In this document: positions 37,355 to 49,079 of the stretch, piece after piece | Layout: each line of letters starts with the position of its first letter | Numbering within the stretch: the first letter of the stretch is position 1 | Origin: Clusia tigrina | Taxonomy: Eukaryota > Arthropoda > Insecta > Diptera > Clusiidae | Assembly (NCBI GenBank): GCA_920105625.2 | Contig: OV050032.1 | Span: 115,614,542-115,678,541 of the forward strand | Length of the DNA: 64,000 nt | Direction: 5' to 3' | Position numbers and translations under genes: made by a program | The notes under the pieces: generated by a model | What the model saw: the letters and a program-made list of their open reading frames with translations, nothing else | Databases searched by the model: none | What the model was told of the DNA's origin: nothing

Positions 37355-40300
37355 TCGTTTTATGACGCTCCAGTAAAAAGTTACAAGCATTTGTATGTTG
37401 CAAACTTTGATAGGTGTAGGACGTACCGTATAGAAGTTAGGGCCATATGAAATTTTATCAGTGTTTGATTTGGGACTCAAGCGTAGCATAGCTTTGAGCG
37501 ATGGCTTAAATTTACAAGAGGCTCGAGTACTTTATTGTTACAAAATTTCAAGGTTTTATGACGCTCCAGTAAAAAGCTACAAGCATTTGAATGTTGCCAA
37601 CTTTGGTAGGTGTAGGACGTACCGTAAAGAAGTTTGGGGCGTTTGAAGTTTTATCAATGTTTGATTTGGGACTCTAGGGTAGCATAGCTTTGAGCGATGG
37701 CTTAAATTGACAAGAGGCTCGAGTACTTTATTGTTACAAAATTTCAAGGTTTTATGACGCTCCAGTAAAATGTTACAAGCATTTGTATGTTGCAAACTTT
37801 GATAGGTGTAGGCCGTACCGTATAGAAGTTAGGGGCGTTTGAAGTTTTATCAGTGTTTGATTTGGGACTCAAGCGTAGCATAGCTTTGAGCGATAGCTTA
37901 AATTGACAAGAGGGTCGAGCACTTTATTGTTACAAAATTTCAAGGTTTTATGACTCTCCATTAAAAAGTTACAAGCATTTGTATGTTGCAAACTTTGATA
38001 GGTGTAGGACGTACCGTATAGAAGTTAGGGCCATTTGAAGTTTTATCAGTGTTTGATTTGGGACTCTAGGGTAGCATAGCTTTGAGCGATAGCTTAAATT
38101 GACAAGAGGCTCGAGTACTTTATTGTTACAAAATTTCAAGGTTTTATGACGCTCCAGTAAAATGTTACAAGCATTTGTATGTTGCAAACTTTGATAGGTG
38201 TAGGCCGTACCGTATAGAAGTTAGGGGCGTTTGAAGTTTTATCAGTGTTTGATTTGGGAATCTAGGGTAGCATAGCTTTGAGTGATGGCTTAAATTGACA
38301 AGAGGCTCGAGTACTTTATTGTTACAAAATTTCAAGGTTTTATGACGCTCCAGTAAAAAGTTACAAGCATTTGAATGTTGCAAACTTTGATAGGTGTAGG
38401 ACGTACCGTATAGAAGTTAGGGGCTTTTGAAGTTTTATCCTTCTTTGATTTGGGACACTAGGGTAGCATAGTTTTGAGCGATAGCTTAAATTGACAAGAG
38501 GCTCGAGTACTTTATTGTTACAAAATTTCAAGGTTTTATGACGCTCCAGTAAAAAGTTACAAGCATTTGTATGTTGCAAACTTTGATAAGTGAAAGACGT
38601 ACCGTAAAGAAGTAAGGGGCGTTTGAAGTTTAATCAGTGTTTGATTTGGGACTCAAGGGTAGCATAGCTTTGAGCGATGGCTTAAATTGACAAGAGGCTC
38701 GAGTACTTTATTGTTACAAAATTTCAAGGTTTTAGGATGCTCCAGTAAAAAGTTACAAGCATTTGTATGTTGCAAACTTTGATAGGTGTAGGACGTACCG
38801 TATAGAAGTCAGGGCCATTTGAAGCTTTATCAGTGTTTGATTTGGGACTCTAGGGTAGCATACGTTTGAGCGATAGCTTAAATTGACAAGAGGCTCGAGT
38901 ACTTTATTGTTACAAAATTTCAAGGTTTTATGACGCTCCAGTAAAAAGTTACAAGCATTTGTATGTTGCAAATTTTGATAGGTGTAGGACGTACCGTATA
39001 GAAGTTAGGGCCATTTGAAGTTTTATCAGTATTTGATTTGGGACTCAAGGGTAGCATAGCTTTGAGCGATGGCTTAAATTGCCAAGAGGCTCGAGTACTT
39101 CATTGGTACAAAATTTCAAAGTTTTATGACGCTCCAGTAAAAAGTTACAAGCATTTGAATGTTGCAAACTTTGATAGCTGTAGGACGTACCGTAACGAAG
39201 TTAGGGCCATTTGAAGTTTTATCAGTGTTTGATTTGGGACTCTAGGGTAGCATAGCTTTGAGCGATAGCTTAAATTGACAAGAGGCTCGAGTACTTTATG
39301 GTTACAAAATTTCAAGGTTTTATGACGCTCCAGTAAAAAGTTACAAGCATTTGTATGTTGCAAACTTTGATAGGTATAGGACAAACCGTATAGAAGTTAG
39401 GGCCATTTGAAGTTTTATCAGTGTTTGATTTGGGACTCTAGGGTAGCATAGTTTTGAGCGATAGCTTAAATTGACAAGAGGCTCGGGTACTTCATTGTTA
39501 CAAAATTTCAAGGTTTTATGACGTTCCAGTAAAAAGTTACAAGCATTTGTATGTTGCAAACTTTGATCGGTGTAGGACGTACCGTATAGAAGTTTGGGCC
39601 ATTTGAAGTTTTATCAGTTTGATTTGGGACTCTAGAGTAGCATAGTTTTGAGCGATGGCCTAAATTGACAAGAGCCTCGAGTACTTTATTGCTACAAAAT
39701 TTCAAGGTTTTATGACGCTCCAGTAAAAAGTTACAAGCATTTGTATGTTGCAAACTTTGATAGGTGTACGACGTACCGTATAGAAGTTAGGGCCATTTGA
39801 AGTTTTATCAGTGTTTGATTTGGGACTCTAGGGTAGCATAGTTTTGAGCGATAGCTTAAATTGACAAGAGGCTCGGGTACTTCATTGTTACAAAATTTCA
39901 AGGTTTTATGACGCTCCAGTAAAAAGTTACAAGCATTTGTATGTTGCAAACTTTGTTAGGTGTAGGACGTACCGTAAAGAAGTTAGGGGCGTTTGAAGTT
40001 TTATCAGTGTTTGATTTGGGACTCTAGGGTAGCATAGCTTTGAGCGATGGCTTAAATTGACAAGAGGCTCGAGTACTTTATTGTTACAAAATTTCAAGGT
40101 TTTATGACACTCCAGTAAAAAGTTACAAGCATTTGAATGTTGCCAACTTTGATAGGTGTAGGACGTACCGTATAGAAGTTAGGGGCGTTTGAAGTTTTAT
40201 CAGTGTTTGATTTGGGACTCTAGGGTAGCATAGTTTTGAGCGATAGCTTATATTGACAAGAGGCTCGAGTACTTTATTGTTACAAAATTTCAAGGTTCTA

Positions 40301-40684
40301 TGACGCTCCAGTAAAAAGTTACAAGCATTTGTATGTTGCAAACTTTGATAGGTGTAGGACGTACCGTATAGAAGTTAGGGCCATTTGAAGTTTTATCAGT
40401 GTTTGATTTGGGACTCTAGGGTAGCATAGCTTTGAGCGATGGCTTAAATTGACAAGAGGCTCGAGTACTTTATTGTTACAAAATTTCAAGGTTTTATGAC
40501 GCTCCAGTAAAAAGTTACAAGCATTTGTATGTTGCAAACTTTGATAGGTGTAGGACGTACCGTAAAGAAGTTAGGGGCGTTTGAAGTTTTATCAGTGTTT
40601 GATTTGGGACTCAAGGGTAGCATAGCTTTGAGCGATGGCTTAAATTGACAAGAGGCTCGAGTACTTCATTGGTACAAAATTTCA
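37355..40684 (+). repeat. 17-unit tandem duplication, copy 1 (3330 bp)
   Basis: Seventeen units less 2 bp; the loss is in atcagtttgat at 39617. The sequence from just after ttcatcg at about 37350 recurs 3330 bp downstream. Shared rare variants include aaatttacaagagg, gtaggccgtacc (about 37811 and 41141), atccttctttg (about 38438 and 41768), agtgaaagacg (38589 and 41919), catacgtttg (about 38860 and 42190) and cgtaacgaag (about 39190 and 42524). The agtgaaagacg and agtaagg unit is also found at about 22320, 25454 and 32119, which ties this block to the central family. Confidence 0.88.
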
Positions 40685-43648
40685 AGGTTTTATGACGCTC
40701 CAGTAAAAAGTTACAAGCATTTGTATGTTGCAAACTTTGATAGGTGTAGGACGTACCGTATAGAAGTTAGGGCCATATGAAATTTTATCAGTGTTTGATT
40801 TGGGACTCAAGCGTAGCATAGCTTTGAGCGATGGCTTAAATTTACAAGAGGCTCGAGTACTTTATTGTTACAAAATTTCAAGGTTTTATGACGCTCCAGT
40901 AAAAAGCTACAAGCATTTGAATGTTGCCAACTTTGGTAGGTGTAGGACGTACCGTAAAGAAGTTTGGGGCGTTTGAAGTTTTATCAATGTTTGATTTGGG
41001 ACTCTAGGGTAGCATAGCTTTGAGCGATGGCTTAAATTGACAAGAGGCTCGAGTACTTTATTGTTACAAAATTTCAAGGTTTTATGACGCTCCAGTAAAA
41101 TGTTACAAGCATTTGTATGTTGCAAACTTTGATAGGTGTAGGCCGTACCGTATAGAAGTTAGGGGCGTTTGAAGTTTTATCAGTGTTTGATTTGGGACTC
41201 AAGCGTAGCATAGCTTTGAGCGATAGCTTAAATTGACAAGAGGGTCGAGCACTTTATTGTTACAAAATTTCAAGGTTTTATGACGCTCCATTAAAAAGTT
41301 ACAAGCATTTGTATGTTGCAAACTTTGATAGGTGTAGGACGTACCGTATAGAAGTTAGGGCCATTTGAAGTTTTATCAGTGTTTGATTTGGGACTCTAGG
41401 GTAGCATAGCTTTGAGCGATAGCTTAGATTGACAAGAGGCTCGAGTACTTTATTGTTACAAAATTTCAAGGTTTTATGACGCTCCAGTAAAATGTTACAA
41501 GCATTTGTATGTTGCAAACTTTGATAGGTGTAGGCCGTACCGTATAGAAGTTAGGGGCGTTTGAAGTTTTATCAGTGTTTGATTTGGGAATCTAGGGTAG
41601 CATAGCTTTGAGTGATGGCTTAAATTGACAAGAGGCTCGAGTACTTTATTGTTACAAAATTTCAAGGTTTTATGACGCTCCAGTAAAAAGTTACAAGCAT
41701 TTGAATGTTGCAAACTTTGATAGGTGTAGGACGTACCGTATAGAAGTTAGGGGCTTTTGAAGTTTTATCCTTCTTTGATTTGGGACACTAGGGTAGCATA
41801 GTTTTGAGCGATAGCTTAAATTGACAAGAGGCTCGAGTACTTTATTGTTACAAAATTTCAAGGTTTTATGACGCTCCAGTAAAAAGTTACAAGCATTTGT
41901 ATGTTGCAAACTTTGATAAGTGAAAGACGTACCGTAAAGAAGTAAGGGGCGTTTGAAGTTTAATCAGTGTTTGATTTGGGACTCAAGGGTAGCATAGCTT
42001 TGAGCGATGGCTTAAATTGACAAGAGGCTCGAGTACTTTATTGTTACAAAATTTCAAGGTTTTAGGATGCTCCAGTAAAAAGTTACAAGCATTTGTATGT
42101 TGCAAACTTTGATAGGTGTAGGACGTACCGTATAGAAGTCAGGGCCATTTGAAGCTTTATCAGTGTTTGATTTGGGACTCTAGGGTAGCATACGTTTGAG
42201 CGATAGCTTAAATTGACAAGAGGCTCGAGTACTTTATTGTTACAAAATTTCAAGGTTTTATGACGCTCCAGTAAAAAGTTACAAGCATTTGTATGTTGCA
42301 AATTTTGATAGGTGTAGGACGTACCGTATAGAAGTTAGGGCCATTTGAAGTTTTATCAGTATTTGATTTGGGACTCAAGGGTAGCATAGCTTTGAGCGAT
42401 GGCTTAAATTGCCAAGAGGCTCGAGTACTTCATTGGTACAAAATTTCAAAGTTTTATGACGCTCCAGTAAAAAGTTACAAGCATTTGAATGTTGCAAACT
42501 TTGATAGCTGTAGGACGTACCGTAACGAAGTTAGGGCCATTTGAAGTTTTATCAGTGTTTGATTTGGGACTCTAGGGTAGCATAGTTTTGAGCGATAGCT
42601 TAAATTGACAAGAGGCTCGGGTACTTCATTGTTACAAAATTTCAAGGTTTTATGACGTTCCAGTAAAAAGTTACAAGCATTTGTATGTTGCAAACTTTGA
42701 TCGGTGTAGGACGTACCGTATAGAAGTTTGGGCCATTTGAAGTTTTATCAGTTTGATTTGGGACTCTAGAGTAGCATAGTTTTGAGCGATGGCCTAAATT
42801 GACAAGAGCCTCGAGTACTTTATTGCTACAAAATTTCAAGGTTTTATGACGCTCCAGTAAAAAGTTACAAGCATTTGTATGTTGCAAACTTTGATAGGTG
42901 TACGACGTACCGTATAGAAGTTAGGGCCATTTGAAGTTTTATCAGTGTTTGATTTGGGACTCTAGGGTAGCATAGTTTTGAGCGATAGCTTAAATTGACA
43001 AGAGGCTCGGGTACTTCATTGTTACAAAATTTCAAGGTTTTATGACGCTCCAGTAAAAAGTTACAAGCATTTGTATGTTGCAAACTTTGTTAGGTGTAGG
43101 ACGTACCGTAAAGAAGTTAGGGGCGTTTGAAGTTTTATCAGTGTTTGATTTGGGACTCTAGGGTAGCATAGCTTTGAGCGATGGCTAAAATTGACAAGAG
43201 GCTCGAGTACTTTATTGTTACAAAATTTCAAGGTTTTATGACACTCCAGTAAAAAGTTACAAGCATTTGAATGTTGCCAACTTTGATAGGTGTAGGACGT
43301 ACCGTATAGAAGTTAGGGGCGTTTGAAGTTTTATCAGTGTTTGATTTGGGACTCTAGGGTAGCATAGTTTTGAGCGATAGCTTATATTGACAAGAGGCTC
43401 GAGTACTTTATTGTTACAAAATTTCAAGGTTCTATGACGCTCCAGTAAAAAGTTACAAGCATTTGTATGTTGCAAACTTTGATAGGTGTAGGACGTACCG
43501 TAAAGAAGTTAGGGGCGTTTGAAGTTTTATCAGTGTTTGATTTGGGACTCAAGGGTAGCATAGCTTTGAGCGATGGCTTAAATTGACAAGAGGCTCGAGT
43601 ACTTCATTGGTACAAAATTTCAAGGTTTTATGACGCTCCAGTAAAAAG
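40685..43648 (+). repeat. 17-unit tandem duplication, copy 2, two units lost
   Basis: Collinear with copy 1 at +3330 up to about 42526, at +3134 up to about 43450, then at about +2938. Each step is one whole unit. The unit at 42475 starts like 39145 (gatagctgtagg, cgtaacgaag) and ends like 39341 (agttttgagcg, cgggtacttc), so the first lost unit went by exchange between 42526 and 42585. The second loss falls near 43453, which matches 40515 rather than 40319. The same 2 bp loss is present at 42751, so it predates the duplication. Confidence 0.83.
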
Positions 43649-46588
43649 TTACAAGCATTTAAATGTTGCAAACTTTGATAGCTGTAGGACGTACCGTATA
43701 GAAGTCAGGGCCATTTGAAGTTTTATCAGTGTTTGATTTGGGACTCTAGGGTAGCATACCTTTGAGCGATAGCTTAAATTGACAAGAGGCTCGAGTACTT
43801 TATTGTTACAAAATTTCAAGTTTTTGTGACGCTCCAGTAAAAAGTTACAAGCATTTGTATGTTGCAAACTTTGATAGGTGTAGGACGTACCGTATAGAAG
43901 TTAGGGCCATTTGAAGTTTTATCAGTGTTTGATTTGGGACTCTAGGGTAGCATAGTTTTGAGCGATAGCTTAAATTGAAAAGAGGCTCGGGTACTTCATT
44001 GTTACAAAATTTCAAGGTTTTATGACGTTCCAGTAAAAAGTTACAAGCATTTGTATGTTGCAAACTTTGATCGGTGTAGGACGTACCGTATAGAAGTTTG
44101 GGCCATTTGAAGTTTTATCAGTGTTTGATTTGGGACTCTAGGTTAGCATAGTTTTGAGCGATGGCCTAAATTGACAAGAGGCTCTAGTACTTTATTGTTA
44201 CAAAATTTCAAGGTTTTATGACGCTCCAGTAAAAAGTTACAAGCATTTGTATGTTGCAAACTTTGATAGGTGCACGACGTACCGTATAGAAGTTAGGGCC
44301 ATTTGAAGTTTTATCAGTGTTTGATTTGGGACTCTAGGGTAGCATAGTATTGAGCGATAGCTTAAATTGACAAGAGGCTCGAGTACTTTATTGTTACAAA
44401 ATTTCAAGGTTTTATAACACTCCAGTAAAAAGTTACAAGCATTTGAATGTTGCCAACTTTCATAGGTGTAGGACGTACCGTATAGAAGTTAGGGGCGTTT
44501 GAAGCTTTATCAGTGTTTGATTTGGGACTCTAGGGTAGCATAGTTTTGAGCGATAGCTTAAATTGACAAGAGGCTCGAGTACTTTATTGTTACAAAATTT
44601 CAAGGTTCTATGACGCTCCAGTAAAAAGTTACAAGCATTTGTATGTTGCAAACTTTGATAGGTGTAGGACGTACCGTATAGAAGTTAGGGCCATTTGAAG
44701 TTTTATCAGTGTTTGATTTGGGACTCTAGGGTAGCATAGCTTTGAGCGATGGCTTAAATTGACAAGAGGCTCGAGTACTTGATTGGTACAAAATTTCAAG
44801 GTTTTATGACGCTCCAGTAAAAAGTTGCAAGCATTTTAATGTTGCAAACTTTGATAGCTGTAGGACGTACCGTATAGAAGTCAGGGCCATTTGAAGTTTT
44901 ATCAGTGTTTGATTTGGGACTCTAGGGTAGCATACCTTTGAGAGATAGCTTAAATTGACAAGAGGCTCGAGTACTTTATTGTTACAAAATTTCAAGTTTT
45001 TATGACGCTCCAGTAAAAAGTTACAAGCATTTGTATGTTGCAAACTTTGATAGGTGTAGGACGTACCGTATAGAAGTTAGGGCCATTTGAAGTTTTATCA
45101 GTGTTTGATTTGGGACTCAAGGGTAGCATAGTTTTGAGCGATGGCGTAAATTGGCAAGAGGCTCGAGTACTTTATTGTTACAAAATTTCAAGGTTTTATG
45201 ACGCTCCAGTAAAAAGTTACAAGCATTTGTATGTTGCAAACTTTGATAGGTGTAGGACGTACCGTATAGAAGTTAGGGCCAGTTGAAGTTTTATCAGTGT
45301 TTGATTTGGGACTCTAGGGTAGCATAGTATTGAGCGATAGCTTAAATTGACAAGAGGCTCGGGTACTTCATTGTTACAAAATTTCAAGGTTTTATGACGC
45401 TCCAGTAAAAAGTTACAAGCATTTGTATGTTGCAAACTTTGATAGGTGTAGGACGTACCGTAAAGAAGTTAGGGGCGTTTGAAGTTTTATCAGTGTTTGA
45501 TTTGGGACTCTAGGGTAGCATAGCTTTGAGCGATGGCTTAAATTGACAAGAGGCTCGAGTACTTTATTGTTACAAAATTTCAAGTTTTTGTGACGCTCCA
45601 GTAAAAAGTTACAAGCATTTGTATGTTGCAAACTTTGATAGGTGTAGGACGTACCGTATAGAAGTTAGGGCCATTTGAAGTTTTATCAGTGTTTGATTTG
45701 GGACTCTAGGGTAGCATAGTTTTGAGCGATAGCTTAAATTGACAAGAGGCTCGGGTACTTCATTGTTACAAAATTTCAAGGTTTTATGACGTTCCAGTAA
45801 AAAGTTACAAGCATTTGTATGTTGCAAACTTTGATCGGTGTAGGACGTACCGTATAGAAGTTTGGGCCATTTGAAGTTTTATCAGTGTTTGATTTGGGAC
45901 TCTAGGGTAGCATAGTTTTGAGCGATGGCCTAAATTGACAAGAGGCTCGAGTACTTTATTGTTACAAAATTTCAAGGTTTTATGACGCTCCAGTAAAAAG
46001 TTACAAGCATTTGTATGTTGCAAACTTTGATAGGTGTACGACATACCGTATAGAAGTTAGGGCCATTTGAAGTTTTATCAGTGTTTGATTTGGGACTCTA
46101 GGGTAGCATAGTTTTGAGCGATAGCTTAAATTGACAAGAGGCTCGAGTACTTTATTGTTACAAAATTTCAAGCTTCTATGACGCTCCAGTAAAAAGTTAC
46201 AAGCATTTGTATGTTGCAAACTTTGATAGGTGTAGGACGTACCGTATAGAAGTTAGGGCCAGTTGAAGTTTTATCAGTGTTTGATTTGGGACTCTAGGGT
46301 AGCATAGTATTGAGCGATAGCTTAAATTGACAAGAGGCTCGGGTACTTCATTGTTACAAAATTTCAAGGTTTTATGACGCTCCAGTAAAAAGTTACAAGC
46401 ATTTGTATGTTGCAAACTTTGATAGGTGTAGGACGTACCGTAAAGAAGTTAGGGGCGTTTGAAGTTTTATCAGTGTTTGATTTGGGACTCTAGGGTAGCA
46501 TACCTTTGAGCGATGGCTTAAATTGACAAGAGGCTCGAGTACTTTATTTTTACAAAATTTCAAGGTTTTATGACGCTCCAGTAAAAAG
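43649..46588 (+). repeat. Fifteen-unit shuffled block with 9-unit and 5-unit echoes
   Basis: Two displaced copies overlap here. Sequence around 43818-44430 recurs 1764 bp (nine units) later at about 45582-46194, sharing tcaagtttttgtgacg, gatcgg with agtttgggcc, and an acgacgtacc or acgacatacc unit. The unit at 45217 with part of the next recurs 980 bp (five units) later at 46197, sharing gggccagttgaag. The unit at 44433 has tataacactcc before it and tttcatagg inside. A gttgcaagcattttaatg start is seen at 44825. Confidence 0.7.
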
Positions 46589-47176
46589 TTACAAGCATTT
46601 GAATGTTGCCAACTTTGATAGGTGTAGGACGTACCGTATAGAAGTTAGGGGCGTTTGAAGTTTTATCAGTGTTTGATTTGGGACTCTAGGGTAGCATAGT
46701 TTTGAGCGATAGCTTAAATTGACAAGAGGCTCGAGTACTTTATTGTTACAAAATTTCATGGTTTTATGACGCTCCATTAACAAGTTACAAGCATTTGTAT
46801 GTTGCAAACTTTGATAGGTGTAGGACGTACCGTATAGAAGTTAGGGCCATATGAAATTTTATCAGTGTTTGATTTGGGACTCTAGGGTAGCATAGCTTTG
46901 AGCGGTGGCTTAAATTGACAAGAGGTTCGAGTACTTTATTGTTACAAAATTTCAAGGTTTTATGACGCTCCAGTAAAAAGTTACAAGCATTTGAATGTTG
47001 CCAACTTTGGTAGGTGTAGGACGTACCATAAAGAAGTTAGGGGCGTTTGAAGTTTTATCAGTGTTTGATTTGTGACTCAAGCGTAGCATAGCTTTGAGCG
47101 ATAGCTTAAATTGGCAAGAGGGTCGAGCACTTTATTGTTACAAAATTTCAAGGTTTTATGACGCTCTATTAAAAAG
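46589..47176 (+). repeat. Three units of flank-family type
   Basis: Units 46589 (B), 46785 (A) and 46981 (B) carry flank-family variants: ggccatatgaaat at about 46846 and ggtaggtgtagg at about 47009. Sequence near 47088-47170 has gcgtagcatagc, gagggtcgagcac and a ctctattaaaaag end. They interrupt the central-family pattern and lead into the irregular stretch. The variants gctccattaacaag (about 46772) and gagcggtggc (about 46901) are private. Confidence 0.7.
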
Positions 47177-48448
47177 TTACAAGCATTTGTATGTTGCAAA
47201 CTTTGATAGGTGTAGGACGTACCGTATAGAAGTTAGGGCCATTTGAAGTTTTATCAGTGTTTGATTTGGGACTCTAGGGTAGCATAGCTTTGACCGATAG
47301 CTTAAATTGACAAGAGGCTCGAGTACTTTATTGTTACAAAATTTCAACGTTTTATGACGCTCCAGTAAAAAGGTACAAGCATTTGTATGTTGCAAACTTT
47401 GATAGGTCTAGGACGTACCGTAAAGAAGTTAAGGGCATTTGAAGTTTTATCAGTATTTGATTTGGGACTGTAGGGTAGCATAGCTTTGAGCGATGGCTTA
47501 GATTGACAAGAGGCTCGAGTACTTTATTGTTACAAAATTTCAAGGTTTTATGACGCACCAGTAAACAGTTACAAGCATTTGTATGTTGCAAACTTTGATA
47601 GGTGTAGGACGTCCCGTATAGAAGTTTGGGCCATTTGAAGTTTTATCAGTGTTTGATTTGGGACTCTAGGGTAGCATAGCTTTGGCCGATAGCTTAAATT
47701 GACAAGAGGCTCGAGTACTTTATTGTTACAAAATTTCAACGTTTTATGACGCTCCAGTAAAAAGTTACAAGCATTTGTATGTTGCAAACTTTGATAGGTC
47801 TAGGACGTACCGTAAAGAAGTTAGGGGCATTTGAAGTTTTATCAGTATAGTATTTGATTTGGGACTGTAGGGTAGCATAGCTTTGAGCGATGGCTTAAAT
47901 TGGCAAGAGGCTCGAGTACTTCATTGTTACAAAATTTCAAGGTTTTATGACGCTCCAGTAAAAAGTTACAAGCATTTGTATGTTGCAAACTTTGATAGGT
48001 GTAGGACGTACCGTATAGAAGTTAGGGCCATTTGAAGTTTTATCAGTGTTTGATTTGGGACTCTAGGTTTTATGACGCTCTATTAAAAAGTTACAAGCAT
48101 TTGTATGTTGCAAACTTTGATAGGTGTAGGACGTACCGTATAGAAGTTAGGGCCATTTGAAGTTTTATCAGTGTTTGATTTGGGACTCTAGGGTAGCATA
48201 GCTTTGACCGATAGCTTAAATTGACAAGAGGCTCGAGTACTTTATTGTTACAAAATTTCAACGTTTTATGACGCTCCTTTGATAGGTGTAGGACGTACCG
48301 TATAGAAGTTAGGGCCATTTGAAGTTTTATCAGTGTTTGATTTGGGACTCTAGGGTAGCATAGCTTTGAGCGATGGCTTAGATTGACAAGAGGCTCGAGT
48401 ACTTTATTGTTACAAAATTTCAAGGTTTTATGACGCTCCAGTAAAAAG
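47177..48448 (+). repeat. Irregular stretch: dimer duplication, 5 bp insertion, out-of-phase fragment
   Basis: The gataggtctagg unit at 47373 recurs 392 bp later at 47765, sharing ggcatttgaag, atcagta and gactgtaggg. The second copy has an extra 5 bp (atcagtatagtatttg at about 47846), which looks like a short slippage duplication. Next come two short units: start-to-start distance 125 bp at 47966-48090, and a unit from 48091 that is 34 bp short. They result from the fragment described at 48065-48277. From 48281 the 196 bp phase is regular again. Confidence 0.85.
48065..48277 (+). repeat. 213 bp displaced copy of 47151-47363, joined out of phase
   Basis: From agg at 48065 to gacgctcc ending at 48277 the sequence follows 47151-47363 at a constant offset of 914 bp, including the otherwise unique gctctattaaaaag, tttgaccgatagc and tttcaacgtttt. 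The left join falls at agg, which is present in both partners (ctctagg and ttcaagg), so 3 bp of microhomology is possible. The right join passes from gctcc straight to tttgataggtg, sharing at most one base. Offset 914 is not a multiple of 196. This is the only clear out-of-phase insertion inside the window. Confidence 0.85.
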
Positions 48449-49079
48449 TTACAAGCATTTGTATGTTGCAAACTTTGATAGGTGTAGGACGTACCGTATA
48501 GAAGTTAGGGCCATTTGAAGTTTTATCAGTGTTTGATTTGGGACTCTAGGGTAGCATAGTTTTGAGCGATGGCGTAAATTGACAAGAGGCTCGAGTACTT
48601 TATTGTTACAAAATTTCAAGGTTTTATGACGCTCCAGTAAAAAGTTACAAGCATTTGTATGTTGCATACTTTGATAGGTGTAGGACGTACCGTATAGAAG
48701 TTAGGGGCGTTTGAAGTTTTATCAGTATTTGATTTGGGACTCTAGGGTAGCATAGTTTTGAGCGATAGCTTAAATTGACAAGAGGCTCGAGTACTTTATT
48801 GTTACAAAATTTCATGGTTTTATGACGCTCCAGTAAAAAGTTACAAGCATTTGTATGTTGCAAACTTTGATAGGTGTAGGACGTACCGTATAGAAGTTAG
48901 GGCCATATGAAATTTTATCAGTGTTTGATTTGGGACTCTAGGGTAGCATAGCTTTGAGCGATGGCTTAAATTGACAAGAGGCTCGAGTACTTTATTGTTA
49001 CAAAATTTCAAGGTTTTATGACGCTCCAGTAAAAAGTTACAAGCATTTGAATGTTGCCAACTTTGGTAGGTGTACGATG
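48449..49079 (+). repeat. Short flank-type run
   Basis: Units at 48449, 48645 and 48841 resemble 9160, 9356 and 9552: gatggcgtaaattg, then ttcatggttttatg, then ggccatatgaaat. They are followed by a type B unit at 49037 with ggtaggtgtacgatg. The run is regular in length, with only single-base changes such as gttgcatac at about 48662. Confidence 0.7.

Noticed and set aside
37461..37646. A 61-codon plus-strand frame, repeated identically at 40791-40976 and in a variant form at 45101-45286
   Set aside because: The repeat at 40791 is explained by the 3330 bp tandem duplication, and the frame is ordinary satellite sequence with a chance start and no stop for one unit.
48091..48471. A 126-codon minus-strand frame spanning two units
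   Set aside because: It exists only because the 34 bp loss leaves a 162 bp spacing, a multiple of three, which joins two copies of the same spurious frame.
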